In this document: piece after piece, positions 11,451 to 25,200 of the stretch
Layout of the letters: each line of letters opens with the position of its first letter
How positions within the stretch are numbered: the first letter of the stretch is position 1
Assembly: GCA_007026445.1 (NCBI GenBank)
Contig: VDMD01000001.1
Coordinates: 248,001 to 312,000 of the forward strand
DNA length: 64,000 bases
Direction: 5' to 3'
From: Schizophyllum amplum
Taxonomy: Eukaryota > Basidiomycota > Agaricomycetes > Agaricales > Schizophyllaceae
Notes under the pieces: generated by a model
What the model saw: only the letters and a program-made list of their open reading frames with translations
Database searches by the model: none
What the model was told of the DNA's origin: nothing
Program-made: the position numbers and the translations under genes

Positions 11451-13513
11451 TCACGGGGAGTCTCCAGTCATCGTAGGCCGTTGCTCCTCCTCGGCCCTTC
11501 GCCAGCATGTATAGTTAGCGTGCGACAGAACTACTGGATAGTCGCGCCAATCACTCGATGACGAAGGGACAGCGCCGGCAGGCGCAATAGCGGGTGCATC
11601 ATCGACGGCGGCGGCAAGCTGAGCCTCGTCCTTGGCGGCATTCAGCGCGTCCCAGAAACCTCCTGATTTGCGCTCGGACGACGTTGCGCCGCATGAAGCC
11701 GGCATCCAGGACACTGGCTCTCTCGCCCAGGACGTCGAGACTATCTTGGGCTGCGTAGGGAACGCGCTCAGGTCTCCGAAGGCGGGCCCGCTGCCAAAGA
11801 CTTGGTTTTGGAGGACGTCGACGTTCATGCGGTTCGTGGTAGCTTTACTGGGCCTGGTCGTGCCAGTCGGTTTAGCGGTGTCGGTCGTCGACTGGAACAT
11901 GGCTAAGAATGGATTACGTGAGCTCGCCTGCTTATAAGAAGTCGTAGAATGTCCGTACCGGAATGTACGTCGCTGCGGTCGGGCTTCCCCGCAGACGATG
12001 CGCGCTCGACTGAAACGGCAGTCGCAGCGACATCGGGGGCATGAGCGGTGGCGATTCCGGAAATGGCGGCGGCAGCAGCGCCGAGGACGGGTACCGCAGC
12101 AAGGCGAGACGCACAAGAATCCGCCTTGTCGCGGGACGCGTTGTTGGTGATGCCGCTGGCAGAAGCGTCGTCCATCATCGATTCTTCGGAACTGGAGTCG
12201 CGCTGAAGCACCGGCCTATAGACGGGCATCGGGCCCCATGTAGTCTGCATCGTGCGTCCGATCGTCCTTCCAGGCTCAACTGGTGTGCCGAGTAACCCAT
12301 CGAACGACTCTGTCCCGGGCGTTGGGACCCAGGCGTCCCAGCCACAGACTTGTTGTGTCCGAGTACAATTGTCACAGTGCGTTGTGGTGGCGCCAGGACG
12401 ACGTCCGCGAGAAACTGTGGCTGCCCATTCTGCGAGGAAGGACGATGCTGGGAGCGTCGCGCCGCCCGACTGGATGGTTTGCCCGTCCGGCAATGTCGGG
12501 GAATGCCTCGACGCCGATGTCGTTGGTTTGGGCGCGGCTGATTATCGAGTCAGTTAAGCGTCATTGAAGCACAGTTGAGAATGCGTACCGTGCGCGACTC
12601 TTTCCTCCGGCGTTAGCACGAGTGATCCCAGCCCATCTCGCGAGCACATCCATGGCGTTCGTACAGGTGACAGAGCATCCGGCGTCGTCACTCGAGACAC
12701 CCAGCTTGATTGATATCCGTCCAAGTTGAATGTGTCAGGTCGTGGAGGCGTCGGTGCGAGGTTCGCCGCAATGATGGCCTTCTCCACGTCCATTGGCGTC
12801 CATCTATCATAGTATGAACGCTCAAAAGCCTTGTGCATTTCCTCTCTGATACGTCCGATCTCGACGACAGTGGATAACCCGAGGCGCTCGGCGTCTTCCT
12901 GGGTGAGCCACTTTGGCGCCATGCATACATCAATGAAGGCGGGAAGGAGCCATTCCGGTACGTCGAGCTCGCGGGCAGCGGCGATCCTGTCGATGGGCGT
13001 GGCATCGAAACGAAGCTGGCCGATAGCCAGGACACGTAGGTCGACGAAGGACCATTTGGTAGCGAGGCGGAGGACTGATATCCACTCCTCAGGCGTCTTG
13101 ACGTCACACTTTCCGAGAGCGCTGGGAGCGTTCAGTTAAGACGACAATGACCTGTAAAGCAAGGAGGAAAACGCACGAGGGGTACATCAAGGACAGAAAC
13201 CTGTCGAAGTCGATACGCGTAACGTCCGCAAGATGGATGTAGTCTGCATCCTCGTTCGACAAGTACTCCTCCACGAAAATGGGTGAGTGCTGTTCGAAGA
13301 AGTGACGGAACACCTGGTAGAGCGTGCCGTCGTCGAGCTGTGCCCAGCGTCAGGACATTGCGCCGATAATGGCAGAGCACGCACCTTGATCTTGACGACC
13401 CTAGCATCAATAAAGTAGCGACCGTGTTCGGTCGATGGGAGAGGCATGATGGAGGCGTCGTCGAATATGCTGTCGTAACTGCTCAGGGAGTGCAGGGAAG
13501 GCGACCGTCTCAT
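11451..13513 (-). CDS. BTB/POZ protein, solitary minus-strand copy
   Basis: Five exons: 13513-13385, 13337-13177, 13121-12589, 12537-11959 and 11902-11451; 617 aa. It begins RRSPSLHSLSS, the Ser-rich leader also seen in the array at 38-58 kb. The BTB domain starts LDDGTLYQVFRHFFEQHSP at residue 44 and ends at FDRFLSLMYPS. The BACK-like helical region (EEWISVLRLATKWSFVDLR to EDAERLGLSTVVEIGRIREE) follows. The first two introns sit at the same sites and phases (0 and 2) as in the array genes. The last 340 residues are low-complexity and lack the tail modules of the array. BTB proteins of this kind can act as Cul3 adaptors or dimerising scaffolds, but no Cul3 contact is proven here. The last exon and C terminus are the least certain part. 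Confidence 0.8.
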
Positions 13514-16071
<2,558 letters not shown>

Positions 16072-16076
16072 CAGCG

Positions 16077-16150
16077 GGCGGCGAAGACGGTCGGCGCGGC
16101 GAGGACGGTCGGCGCGGCGAGGAGGGGGTCAGCGCGGCGAGGAGGGTCGG
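16077..16150 (+). repeat. 17-18 bp minisatellite in kinase 3' flank
   Basis: About four imperfect copies of a GC-rich unit (core CGCGGCGAGGACGGTCGG) begin just after the kinase stop codon. It lies in the expected 3' UTR and would be length-variable. Confidence 0.7.
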
Positions 16151-17129
16151 ACAGAAGAGAAGAATCCGGGATATATGGGATTTAATCTGCCCATCCGTAA
16201 GCGTAAATGTATTGTCCAGAGGCTTGTATAGTGTATCATACTCATCCAGCTTATTACGAGACGGCGTCTCGTTCTTGCATACTTCGTTCGCCTTGTTCTT
16301 GCATACACATTGCTGATGGCTCTTTTCTAGGGAGACCTCTGGGTATCATCCAGGTACGATATACGCAGGATATATACTCATCCATGGGGACTACTGTGGC
16401 GCGCGAATGAATACGCGTGATTGCAGTTGTTTGGCGTTATAGGTCCGGCCACACTTCCGAAAGGGGAATAAACTGGCGTCGTGTCGCTCGCGCGCCCGGC
16501 GCAGCGGCGCGCTTTGTCCAATGTCCTCTTTCGGAGTTCCTTCTTCATCAAAGTTCGAATCGTCCACCGCTGACAACCTCCCGGCCCTTGCTAGACGCCT
16601 ATCCGTACAAAGAGCGGCATCCTGTCCAAACGACCTTATCGACTGTGGCTTGCCCGTCGTATTCAAGCACGGCCGGATCTCAGAGACTATCCTCCCTCTG
16701 CGGCGTTAAGCGCGACTAAGTTTCTTGTTTTACCATCCGGGGCATGTCCACTGTCGTCGAGTTTCGACTGAGAACAATGGGAAGTCTCGCCTCTTGTGTA
16801 GCTGACCGTCTCTTCGGTTATTCTACAGCACTAATGCCCGACCGACGAGCCACAGACTCCTGAAGCGTCCGCGACTTGCGCGCTGCTGTCTAGCCTGCCG
16901 AGCCTTGCTAGTCCAATCATGCCTTTGTTGAATCCAGAAAGCCAAACGCCACCAGCCCTTCATATGGTAATAGCGCTGCGACGTGTGGGATCAATGCGGG
17001 CCAGGGTATACAGCGAGGCTGATACCCGTTTGTGCCCCGCACCTAAGCGTGTCTGATATAAGGAGGACGCCTGGGTCATCAGTCTGCACTTGCGCTCGCA
17101 CCACGATTTTGCTTGACTCTTACGCCGAC
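16151..17129. other. intergenic, no gene seen
   Basis: Includes the likely kinase 3' UTR and the promoter of the small BTB gene (GATATAAGGAGG near 17055). Several short ORFs lack any protein-like features. Confidence 0.4.
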
Positions 17130-17973
17130 ATGGACTCCTCCGCCGCCTCGTCTTCCGCTGCCCCTCGCGTCAGCAGTCGCTTTATGCTCATAGATGGGAC
17201 TGTTCGGTTCCAGGTGCGTCTTTCGTGATATTGTCGCTGCGCTCGACTCACCAAGTCATGCAGCTCGACGACGGCACCCTCTACTGTGTTCACCGCCACT
17301 TCTTCCAGCAACATTCTCCCGCATTTACTGCCCAATACCTGGGCAACGGCAATGATACTGTCCGCCTGAACGATGTCTCCAGCGTCGACTTTGATCGGTT
17401 CCTTGCCTTGTTCTACCCAACGTGAGCCGCCTCACACCTACATACGCCACTCTCATTCTCATCTTCATGTCCAGCCGCATCGGCAAGTGCGACATCCAGA
17501 CCGCCGAAGAGTGGGCTTCCGTCCTCCGCCTCGCAAGCCGCTGGTCCTTTCTTGAACTCCGCGAGCTCGCGATCGCGGAGCTCGAGACGACCGCGAGCCC
17601 GGTCGAGAAGATCGCCCTCGCGCGCGAATGTCACGTCCCGCAGTGGCCGCTCAACGCATACGCCGACATGTGCACGCGCACGCGCTGCCTGAGCGCCGAC
17701 GAGGCGGCTGCGCTCGGTCCCGATGCGGCCCACGCCGTGCGCGGTATCCGTGATGAGATCGAGAACGCCACGGAGCTGAGCGCGCGCCTGATGGTCGAGG
17801 ACCTGGTCGTTCGTGCGGGATTGGTGCTCGCCCAGCAGGTCGAAGGACAGGGTGCAGCCTCGTTTATGGGCTCACCTTCTGACGCTGCTCAATTTACGCG
17901 GGCGAAGACGTATGGCGCTACGTTTGCGTCGTATGGTAACGAATTCGGCGCTGCAAGCATATCGGTGATGTGA
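17130..17973 (+). CDS. short BTB/POZ protein, solitary plus-strand copy
   Basis: Three exons: 17130-17213, 17264-17421 and 17475-17973; 246 aa. A 28-residue leader is followed by the BTB core (LDDGTLYCVHRHFFQQHSP to FDRFLALFYPT). The BACK-like region starts GKCDIQTAEEWASVLRLASRWSF and includes ASPVEKIALARE. Intron phases (0 and 2) match the large array, so it belongs to the same family. It stops soon after the BACK-like helices, at about half the usual length, and has no tail module. The shortening looks like a natural minimal form rather than a broken gene, since the frame is clean to the TGA. Likely a dimerising or adaptor protein; partner unknown. Confidence 0.85.
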
Positions 17974-18199
17974 AGCTCGCTCTGGATTGTGATTTCAGCA
18001 TATTTATGCAAGGGTAGTGCCCTGTGACTACACGTTGAACGGTGTTCTTGCACGTCTTGCGTTACAATAGGCGTCGAAAGTCGGACATTATCAGCGCTGA
18101 GCTTCAGAGCCTCTATATACCGAGCAATGCTAGGAGGTACTTGAATTCTTGAGTGATGAGGACAACGTGAGAGCTTCAACGTTCAAACGTTCAACGTTC

Positions 18200-19490
18200 A
18201 ACCCGACTTCAACTAGGCTCGTGAACCAGCTCGGTCTTGCGATAACAAATTTGTCTCGTGACCTCGACGTATCGCAGACCGGCTGGGCTCATCCGGGGCG
18301 ATTTTGGCGGGCCCGCCAAAACATGAGCCTGACTTAGCGAAATTCTGATGTGTCTCGCGGGCGCGCGCCTGATATCGCTTGCCTTCCCCCATCGCCTCGT
18401 CTCGCTGCATCAATTCTCTGCCTCCTTCGTCATCATCGGCCGCGGACCATTGTTCTTCTCCCTCAAATGTTTATGATAAGTCGAAAATTCAATGCCAGCA
18501 TTGTCGAACGCGGAGTGCTCGCTGGACTCTGGCATCGGGCAAGGAAGACTTCGAACGCCTCCGTATGCGTGCACAGACGTGCGCTCGAGACCATCACATA
18601 CTCATCCAGATGGATTTGAGCATGATTATGGTGCGCCCTCGCAGTCTCGCGCACATCGTCCGTGAACTGATCAAGGATTTCTAGGTGTGTGTACAGAGGT
18701 CCGTATCCTACTCTGTCGTACCCAGCCTACGATGTGTCCCCCCCGCGCTTTAAGACATTACCCCCATCCATGGGGTTGCTCTCGCGGGCCCTTGCCTCCA
18801 TCAATATGCGAGAGCGGCACCTACTCCATCGATAGCCTACCCTGGCCTGGTACACTGCGTTGATATACATCCCATCTATACCGTGCTTGCACCTTTGCTC
18901 GCGTATTTCCACGTATATAGTCAGTGCAAATGTGATATGTTTAAAATACACGAAGGAGCAAACCTCCAGCAGTGATTTTCGTCGTGTCGAACGTCGATTA
19001 CTGGCACAAATACACCAGCCGACATTCCTCATGTACGGGAACGGACAACTACAACTGTCTTTCTTGCTCCTGCACCTGAGGTACACTATATGCATATGTT
19101 GAATAACTTACAGCCTCCTGCTAACTCGTATCCGTTCACCGATATCCGATGCAGAGCCCATCTCGCACGAGAAAGGCCTCTGCAGCTCTTTTCCGAACCC
19201 GAATGCTTACGTTTGGTATACGTTTTATCAGCACAACACATGTCTCCATCGGAATCCAACGCGTTTTGGGGGTCAACAAGAGGGCAGGATGAAAGGGAGG
19301 GCATCTCGTCCGCGGCGCGTAGGGCGCGAGAGTCTGATTTCACTAAGTCAGGCCCATGTTTTGGCGGGCCCGCCAAAATCGCTCCGGATGTGCCCAGTCC
19401 GCTCGCAAGCTCGCTCTGTCCCGTGACTTTTCCTCGCGAACCGATCATGTGATGAGTGAGCTTGCCAAGCGGACTGGCCACGCGAGTCTA
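18200..19490. mobile_element. non-autonomous inverted-repeat element with palindromic ends
   Basis: Two inverted copies of an approximately 75-bp segment lie near 18283-18360 and 19320-19400. Each carries the same perfect 20-bp palindrome (TTTTGGCGGG and its complement) at 18302-18321 and 19359-19378. Weaker inverted similarity continues outward for about 80-100 bp (CTAGNCTCGNG blocks near 18210 and 19485). The roughly 1-kb interior has no coding features. This looks like a MITE-type or foldback element; the exact ends and target duplication could not be fixed by eye. Confidence 0.6.
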
Positions 19491-19789
19491 GACTTCAACT
19501 TCAAACTGAGAGAGCGAGCACGTGCGCGTGTGAATTTTAGCGCGGCAATTGCCTCAAAGTTTGTATCAAAGATGAAATGATCGGCGCCTACAACTCTGAC
19601 CTGAATCCATGAGCCGTCTTCAAGACCGTCTTGCCGCCTTGTCTTCTTCTGGCAGTTCCTTCCTACTTTGGATTCTGATAACAGAGACATCGTATTAGTA
19701 AGTACCAAGCACCGGTATCTCAATGCCATCGCTTACGAAGACGTGAGTTTAGGGGGTTTCTCGATGCTGCTGCTGACGGAGACTTGAAG

Positions 19790-21218
19790 CTTGAAGCCCA
19801 GTGAGAAACGCGAACAATGCCTCGCGTTGCCAAACATTGTCAGCGATCCTATCGTAGGTAATCTCCAGCAATACCAAAAAGTGTTGTTTACTCGTTTTGG
19901 CTCCGATTGGCAAACAATGCTAGAAATTATCTTTCAATAAATACCATTCAGATCGATACAGAACGAGTCAGAAAGGATTGTGGTTCCACGCCGGTTTGGG
20001 CCATTTATGCCATTCGTTACTGTTAAAAAACGATGTATTCGATTACTAGAGATTGTACAAATGGTGAAATCATGGTATGCTACGACATGCCCCCGCTCGC
20101 CCTCGCCCTCACCCCGCTCCCCGTTGCGGTGGCCCTCGTAACCGGCGCACTTCTGCTCGTTGCCCTCGTAGTCGACGTCGGTGGGCTGGCCCATGGCAGC
20201 CTTGGCCGAGGCAACGCAGTGGTAAGTCTTCTGGTCCTCCTCGTCTAGGCCGCTGGCGGATTTGTCCGTGCGGCATGCGGAGCGCGTGCGCCATTTCGCG
20301 CGCCGCGAGCGTGCGGGGACCGACGTAGGCGATGTGCTGGGCCTCCGTGAGCTGATTCTTGATTGTAGAGAAACACGGTGCGTAGGCGCACCTCATCCGC
20401 CTCCTGCGTCCGCAGGCGCGTGCACTCCTTCTCGTTCGGATTGCCTGATGATGAATAAGGCTGTGGTGGCTGGCTCGAGGTGGGTACGTACCGCTGGGAG
20501 GTGAGTCCACATTGTCGAGTGCGCTGTCGATCCGCCATGGCTTCCACCGAAAGCGCAGCGGCTCAATGGGGTGGGTGTATGCGCGTACAGTTCTGCGCGC
20601 GACGTCCTTTGGAGATGGCTGTCATGCATGATTATCACTCTCAAGCTCGAGCAATAGCCACGCACCTTGTACTTCTCGGTCTGCGCCCTCGTCAAGATCT
20701 CTTGGCGTGGACCGTGCCTAACGTCAAGTCCCTGCGGACGCCTTCGTCTGCGTCCGACAGCCATAGCGACACGTAACACGACGCGTCCCGGATCGGCACG
20801 CGCGATCCTGTAAAGGCGAGTCAGTTGTGTCTGAGCGAGAGACCGCCGACGCGCACAACGCACGACACCATGGAAATGGGATCGTGGAAGTAAGAGACAA
20901 AGCATGTCGCGATGACGCACCGGCACGGCAGATACAACGGCATTTGCCGCGAGAACCCTCAGAAACTCTGAGTCTCAGAAATGTCTGAAAAAGTCGAGCG
21001 GATGTCAGCCGATTCATGCGAAGTCCTTCCTTTGAGGAGATATAAAAAAAGTTCAGAATGACAGCAAATGGGCACAAAATATTCCCATAATTGCCAGGGA
21101 ATCGCTTCGAGATTGGTTACTCGTTTCGAATGGCCACGAATCATTACATGCTAGGTTCTAATGTGTAGCAACAGCTGGTAATGCGAGGCATTGTCCGCGT
21201 TTCTCACTGGGCTTGAAG
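19790..21218. mobile_element. hAT-like non-autonomous transposon with 35-bp TIRs and 7-bp TSD
   Basis: Terminal inverted repeats start CCCAGTGAGAAACGCG at 19797 and, inverted, end at 21211. They match over 35 bp with three differences, all A/G transitions. The 7-bp sequence CTTGAAG flanks both sides (19790-19796 and 21212-21218) as a target-site duplication. A CAGTG end plus a 7-8 bp duplication fits the hAT superfamily, although hAT duplications are usually 8 bp. The 1.4-kb interior encodes no transposase. It carries a GC-rich minus-strand segment of coding-like composition (see 20090-20550), possibly captured. Confidence 0.75.
20090..20550 (-). pseudogene. coding-like GC-rich cargo of the hAT-like element
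   Basis: On the minus strand this stretch has strong third-position G/C bias. Readable pieces include LTEAQHIAYVGPRTLAAREM and, in another frame, DEEDQKTYHCVASAKAAMG followed by DVDYEGNEQKCAGYEGHRNG. The pieces lie in different frames with no convincing splice sites between them, so it is more likely a captured exon fragment or decayed gene than an active gene. I do not recognise the family. Confidence 0.35.
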
Positions 21219-21438
21219 TCTTGACCTCACCGCCTCAATCGGGAATGAGACGATAAGTTACCCAGTCTCGACTGGATCTCTAGGCGGAAAACTAGCCGCC
21301 TAGATGATAGACTCCCTCCGATCGATCGCGCGAGCATAAGTTCGAAAGTGTCAGTCCCTGTCCCAACTTAGAGTCTTGGACTTACTCAGCTGCTTATTCA
21401 GCTGGTTCAGAAGGACGCGCGTTTATCTCGGGCGACCG

Positions 21439-21446
21439 TATAAAAG
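21439..21446 (+). promoter_or_regulatory. TATA box of AKR gene 1
   Basis: TATAAAAG 63-70 nt upstream of the ATG at 21509. TATA motifs lie at the same distance before AKR genes 2 and 3. Confidence 0.6.
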
Positions 21447-21508
21447 CATGGGAGAAGTGACACAAAAGACATCAACTCACCTCCTCGAGCCCCCTTTACC
21501 CTTTCGCA

Positions 21509-22931
21509 ATGTCTGCTCCAGTCAAGTATGCCCAGCTCGGGAAGAGCGGGTTGCGCATCTCGGTGCCCATCGTGAGTGGATTGATTCTGCGCAAAGTGCA
21601 AGCCTGTACTCATGCATTCTCGTACAGATGGGGCTGATGACCTTCGGAAACCCCAAGTGGGCGGTAAGTGCGCTGAGCGACGGGCCCTTTTTTTCATACT
21701 AATTGTGGCACTTGTACAGTCCTTCGACCCGTCGACTCAGTGGGTCAAGGGCGAAGACGAAGCGCTCCCAGTCATCAAGGCCGCCTGGGACCGCGGCATA
21801 AAGTGAGTTCAGCGGGCATTCAACAGATAAACATGACTTACAAGGATATTACCAGCACCTTCGACACGAGCAACAACTATTCTAACGGCGACTCCGAGCG
21901 CGTTTTGGCCAAATTCATTGAGAAGGTGGGTTGGATCATCCCTTACAGGCTATGTTCTGATTTTTTCAATCAGTACCAAATTCCGCGCGAGGAGATCATC
22001 ATCGCGACCAAGTGTTGCGGCCTCGTTGGCAAGGGTGCCGACCGCGATGCCATGACTTTCGCTCAAACTCCTGCCGTTGTCCAAAGTCGGGAGTACGTCA
22101 ACCAAGTCGGCCTCTCTCGCGCGTCTATCTTCAACTCAGTCGAGGGCTCGCTCGCGCGCCTCAATACGTCGTACATCGATCTCTACCAGATCCATCGTTA
22201 TGACCACACCACCCCGCCGGAGGAGACGATGAAGGCGCTCCACGACCTTGTTCAGTCGGGCAAGGTACGCTACATCGGCGCGAGCTCGATGCGCTGCTGG
22301 GAGTTTGCGCTCCTCAACGAGATCGCCGAGAAGAACGGGTGGACGAAGTTCGTGAGCATGCAGGACGAATATTCGCTGCTCTACCGCGAGGAGGTTAGTG
22401 GGGAAGGATTGCGCGATCTGGTTTTGTTTGCTGACGAGATGGCCTTCAGGAGCGTGAGATGCTGGCATACTGCAAGTACAACGGTGTTGGTGTGATTCCG
22501 TGGTCGCCCCTCGCCGGCGGCATCCTGGCACGCGCTTTGAGTGAAACCGATACCGCGCGCACGAAGCTTTTCGCCTCTTTCGGCGCGAAGTCGGACGACG
22601 ACGTAACAATCGAAGTCCGAAAGCGCGTTGAGGAGATCGCGAAGAAGCGCAGTTGGAAGATGTCCCAGGTATGCCTGTTGTGTCTCATGGATGAACATGC
22701 GAGCTCAGACTATGCCAGGTCTCCCTTGCATGGGTGCTGCGGAACGCTGCTAGCCCCATTGTCGGTATCAACTCCATCAAGCGCATCGACGACAGTGTCG
22801 TCGATGGAGAGCTGACGGAGGAAGAGGCCAAATATCTGGAGCAACCGTGAGCATCGTTCGACTCTTCTTCTATCCCTCATTCTGACGGCGTGCGTAGGTA
22901 CCAACCTAAAGCCGTTCGTGGGCACGAGTGA
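21509..22931 (+). CDS. aldo-keto reductase 1 (aryl-alcohol-dehydrogenase-like)
   Basis: Eight exons: 21509-21571, 21628-21663, 21720-21802, 21856-21925, 21974-22393, 22450-22668, 22719-22846 and 22898-22931; 350 aa. The AKR barrel signature is complete. The catalytic tetrad reads D64 and Y69 (FDTSNNYSNG), K97 (IIIATKCC) and H158 (YQIHRYD). The NADPH-binding end has VIPWSPLAGG and ASPIVGINSIKRIDD. The closest known group is fungal aryl-alcohol dehydrogenases (AKR9-type), which reduce aromatic aldehydes with NADPH. In wood-decay fungi these act in lignin-fragment and veratraldehyde metabolism; the substrate here is inferred. Exon 5 contains a 226-bp tract identical to AKR gene 2. Intron positions are the same in all three paralogs. 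Confidence 0.93.
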
Positions 22932-23666
22932 TTCTGATCAATCTGAACAGTATATGGCTCATCATATAATGTAACTATCGGGCTTTGCAGTCGTAGTCAA
23001 AAATCAATTCTGCGCCGAGTGACCAAAATCCGTTGTATCAGCTATGGTACTGAAAGGGGCGCATGAATGCGTCGGTGGCCTAGTCTCTCTCACCCACGCA
23101 CCATTGATTGCATGACAGTTCCAATAGGATGCCAGACTGTCCGGATGGGCATCATAGCGAACGGGCGCTGAGCGTCCATAAAACGCGCCGCTCGGCAAAG
23201 TCCGGCGCCTTTCGGCAAACCCCGACCGGTCACTTGAATGTTGAAAACGTTCACAATCGGCCTTGCTTCTTTCCATTAGCTTCCTTCTCGCTTTGCAAGA
23301 AAGGTATACTCAGGCTGCAAGTCTTGTCTCCATGCTGGACAGGCCTTGTGAATATATGTGCAGGGTTTGGCAGCCCGGTTTGCAGTCGAGTCGAGAAAAC
23401 GGATCGTATCCGTCAAGGACAACCTCGAGCTTACGATGATGCAACGTTCGGACGCGATTGGCTGACGCGTCGCATCAACGGCGCACGCGCGCGAAATCTG
23501 AAGGCACGGGACTGCCAACTTTACTGCAAACGACTGTAAGGTGAGATTGAAACGCTTTTGGGATGCCGTGGCCCGAACTCATGCGACGCCGATAGGGACT
23601 GTGTAATGCTTTGCATAAAAGCACGATGAACATGATCAGGCCTGAATATCCCCATCCCGTGACATC
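22932..23666. other. intergenic between AKR 1 and SDR gene
   Basis: Holds the AKR-1 3' flank and the promoter of the SDR gene. No further gene, repeat or splice-linked ORF is visible. Confidence 0.4.
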
Positions 23667-24634
23667 ATGCCATCCCTCGCTGCAGTCAAGGAGTTCAACG
23701 CGTCCGTCAACTCCTCGATGAAATGCCCCGTCGGCGTCTTCGTCGGCGGCACCTCCGGCATCGGACGGGGTATGGCTTCTGCGTTTGCTCGCCACCACAA
23801 AGGCAACGCGCGCCTCATCATCGTCGGCCGTAGCAAGGCCTCCGCGGACGCGCTTATTGCCTCATTCCCCTCCCCCGCAAACAAGCTTTCTGAGTTCATC
23901 CCCTGCGAGGCCACCCTCATGCGCAAAATCGACACTGCCTGCGCGCAGCTTGCCCAACGCGTGGACAAAATCAACTATCTCGTGCTCACTGTCGGCGAGG
24001 GTACCACCTCGCGCGAAAAGACCGAGGAAGGTGTAGACAGAGTCTTCGCGGCGGTGCTCTTTGGGCGATTCCGCTGGACGCAGAACCTGGCGCCCTTGGT
24101 CGACGTGGCGGCGGAGGCGGGGGAGGAGGCGAAGATAATGACGGTCGCACTCGGAGGCAAGGGCGGCTTCATCGACTGGGACGACCTCGAGATCACCAAC
24201 AATCTCCTGTCGCGGTTCTCCAAAACGTTACCCACGTACATGGACCTGGTTTATCAGGTGAGTGCCGCATGCTTTGTATCATCAGCTTCCTTTACTGAAG
24301 ACCTACTCGCTCGCAGGGCTTCTCGAAGAGGCACCCCAAACTCGCTATCACTCACGCCAACCCTGGCGCGGTCTTTACAAGCCTTTTCAGGCGGTCCGAG
24401 TCGTGGACCGTCAGTATTCTGGGGTATATCATCGCACCTCTGTTCTACATGATCTCTGTCTCAGAGGATCAATGCGGCGAGTACCTCACGTACGGCCTAT
24501 ACCGCAGCGAAGCAGGCTTCAGCAGTGTGGGGGAAAGGGGGGACGCGGTGCAAGGATACCAGGGCAGTGACGAAGAGATCGAACGGATGTGGAACTATGT
24601 ATACAACAAGCCGAATGTGCCTTACCCACAGTAA
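23667..24634 (+). CDS. short-chain dehydrogenase/reductase family protein
   Basis: Two exons, 23667-24257 and 24317-24634; 302 aa. The Rossmann-fold nucleotide site is clear: VFVGGTSGIGRGMA near residues 25-38, then IIVGR, and NYLVLTVGEG where NNAG would be. The later ITHANPGAVFTSL segment is the usual proline-glycine motif after the active site. The region TLPTYMDLVYQ aligns with the catalytic-Tyr segment, but a classical YxxxK is missing. It thus belongs to the divergent fungal SDR group that resembles retinol-dehydrogenase/oxidoreductase proteins, and its activity is uncertain. It sits between AKR genes in the same orientation, so a shared redox role is possible but unproven. Confidence 0.85.
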
Positions 24635-24879
24635 AGAATACCTCAAACTTCAGTCTACCACAAGTCTTTGGCCTGAGCGCATGGGCAGCTGGGCGTCTGT
24701 CTGTGAGACTATCTGGAGACTATGTGATACTTACTTTGGGGCCACCAAAGTTTTTGGACAATGCGCAGTTCGCGCGCGTGGCACGGCACCGACGCGTGCA
24801 TGACTCTTTGGGCCGCCTGAGTGACAGTCTTTCTTCGTTTCGGCTTTCAGAAAAAGTTTTTGTCAACTATTCCACCCTC

Positions 24880-25200
24880 GCTCGTCTTCGGGCGAGGCCT
24901 TTGGTAGCCAAGAGAGCATTTCCGCTTGCGAACAACATCGCTTCTGCTGGAATATATTCTGAATTTCCCGGACCTCCAAGTAGCGCATTATAAACTCTTC
25001 CGACGACGCTCGTAGCCAGATCCCCGAAAGTGTAAGCAAACTCTTTTATCGTCCAGACGGAGATGTTCCAGTTTTGAGGTGTGTTTGCCTGTCTCTGTAT
25101 CATTGGACGCTCTCGACGCACCTTCAGCTAGACGACGGCACCTTGTACAAGGTCCATCGCTACTTCTTTGACAAACATTGCGAGTCAGGACCTTCCTCGC
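24880..25200 (+). pseudogene. truncated BTB gene fragment (exons 1-2)
   Basis: Resembles the start of array gene 2 (39556): a decayed Ser-rich leader (near 24893), the end of exon 1 (AAGCAAACTCTT, 25035), the intron, and the start of exon 2 (CTAGACGACGGCACCTTGTACAA at 25128, with one extra match to VHRYFFDKHC). Similarity stops about 25 codons into the BTB domain. Frames are broken in exon 1. It is a 5' fragment left by duplication or deletion. Confidence 0.7.

Noticed and set aside
19797..21211. CRISPR, tRNA or rRNA content
   Set aside because: No regularly spaced repeats or recognisable tRNA/rRNA sequence was found here or elsewhere; the repeats are TIRs or minisatellites.
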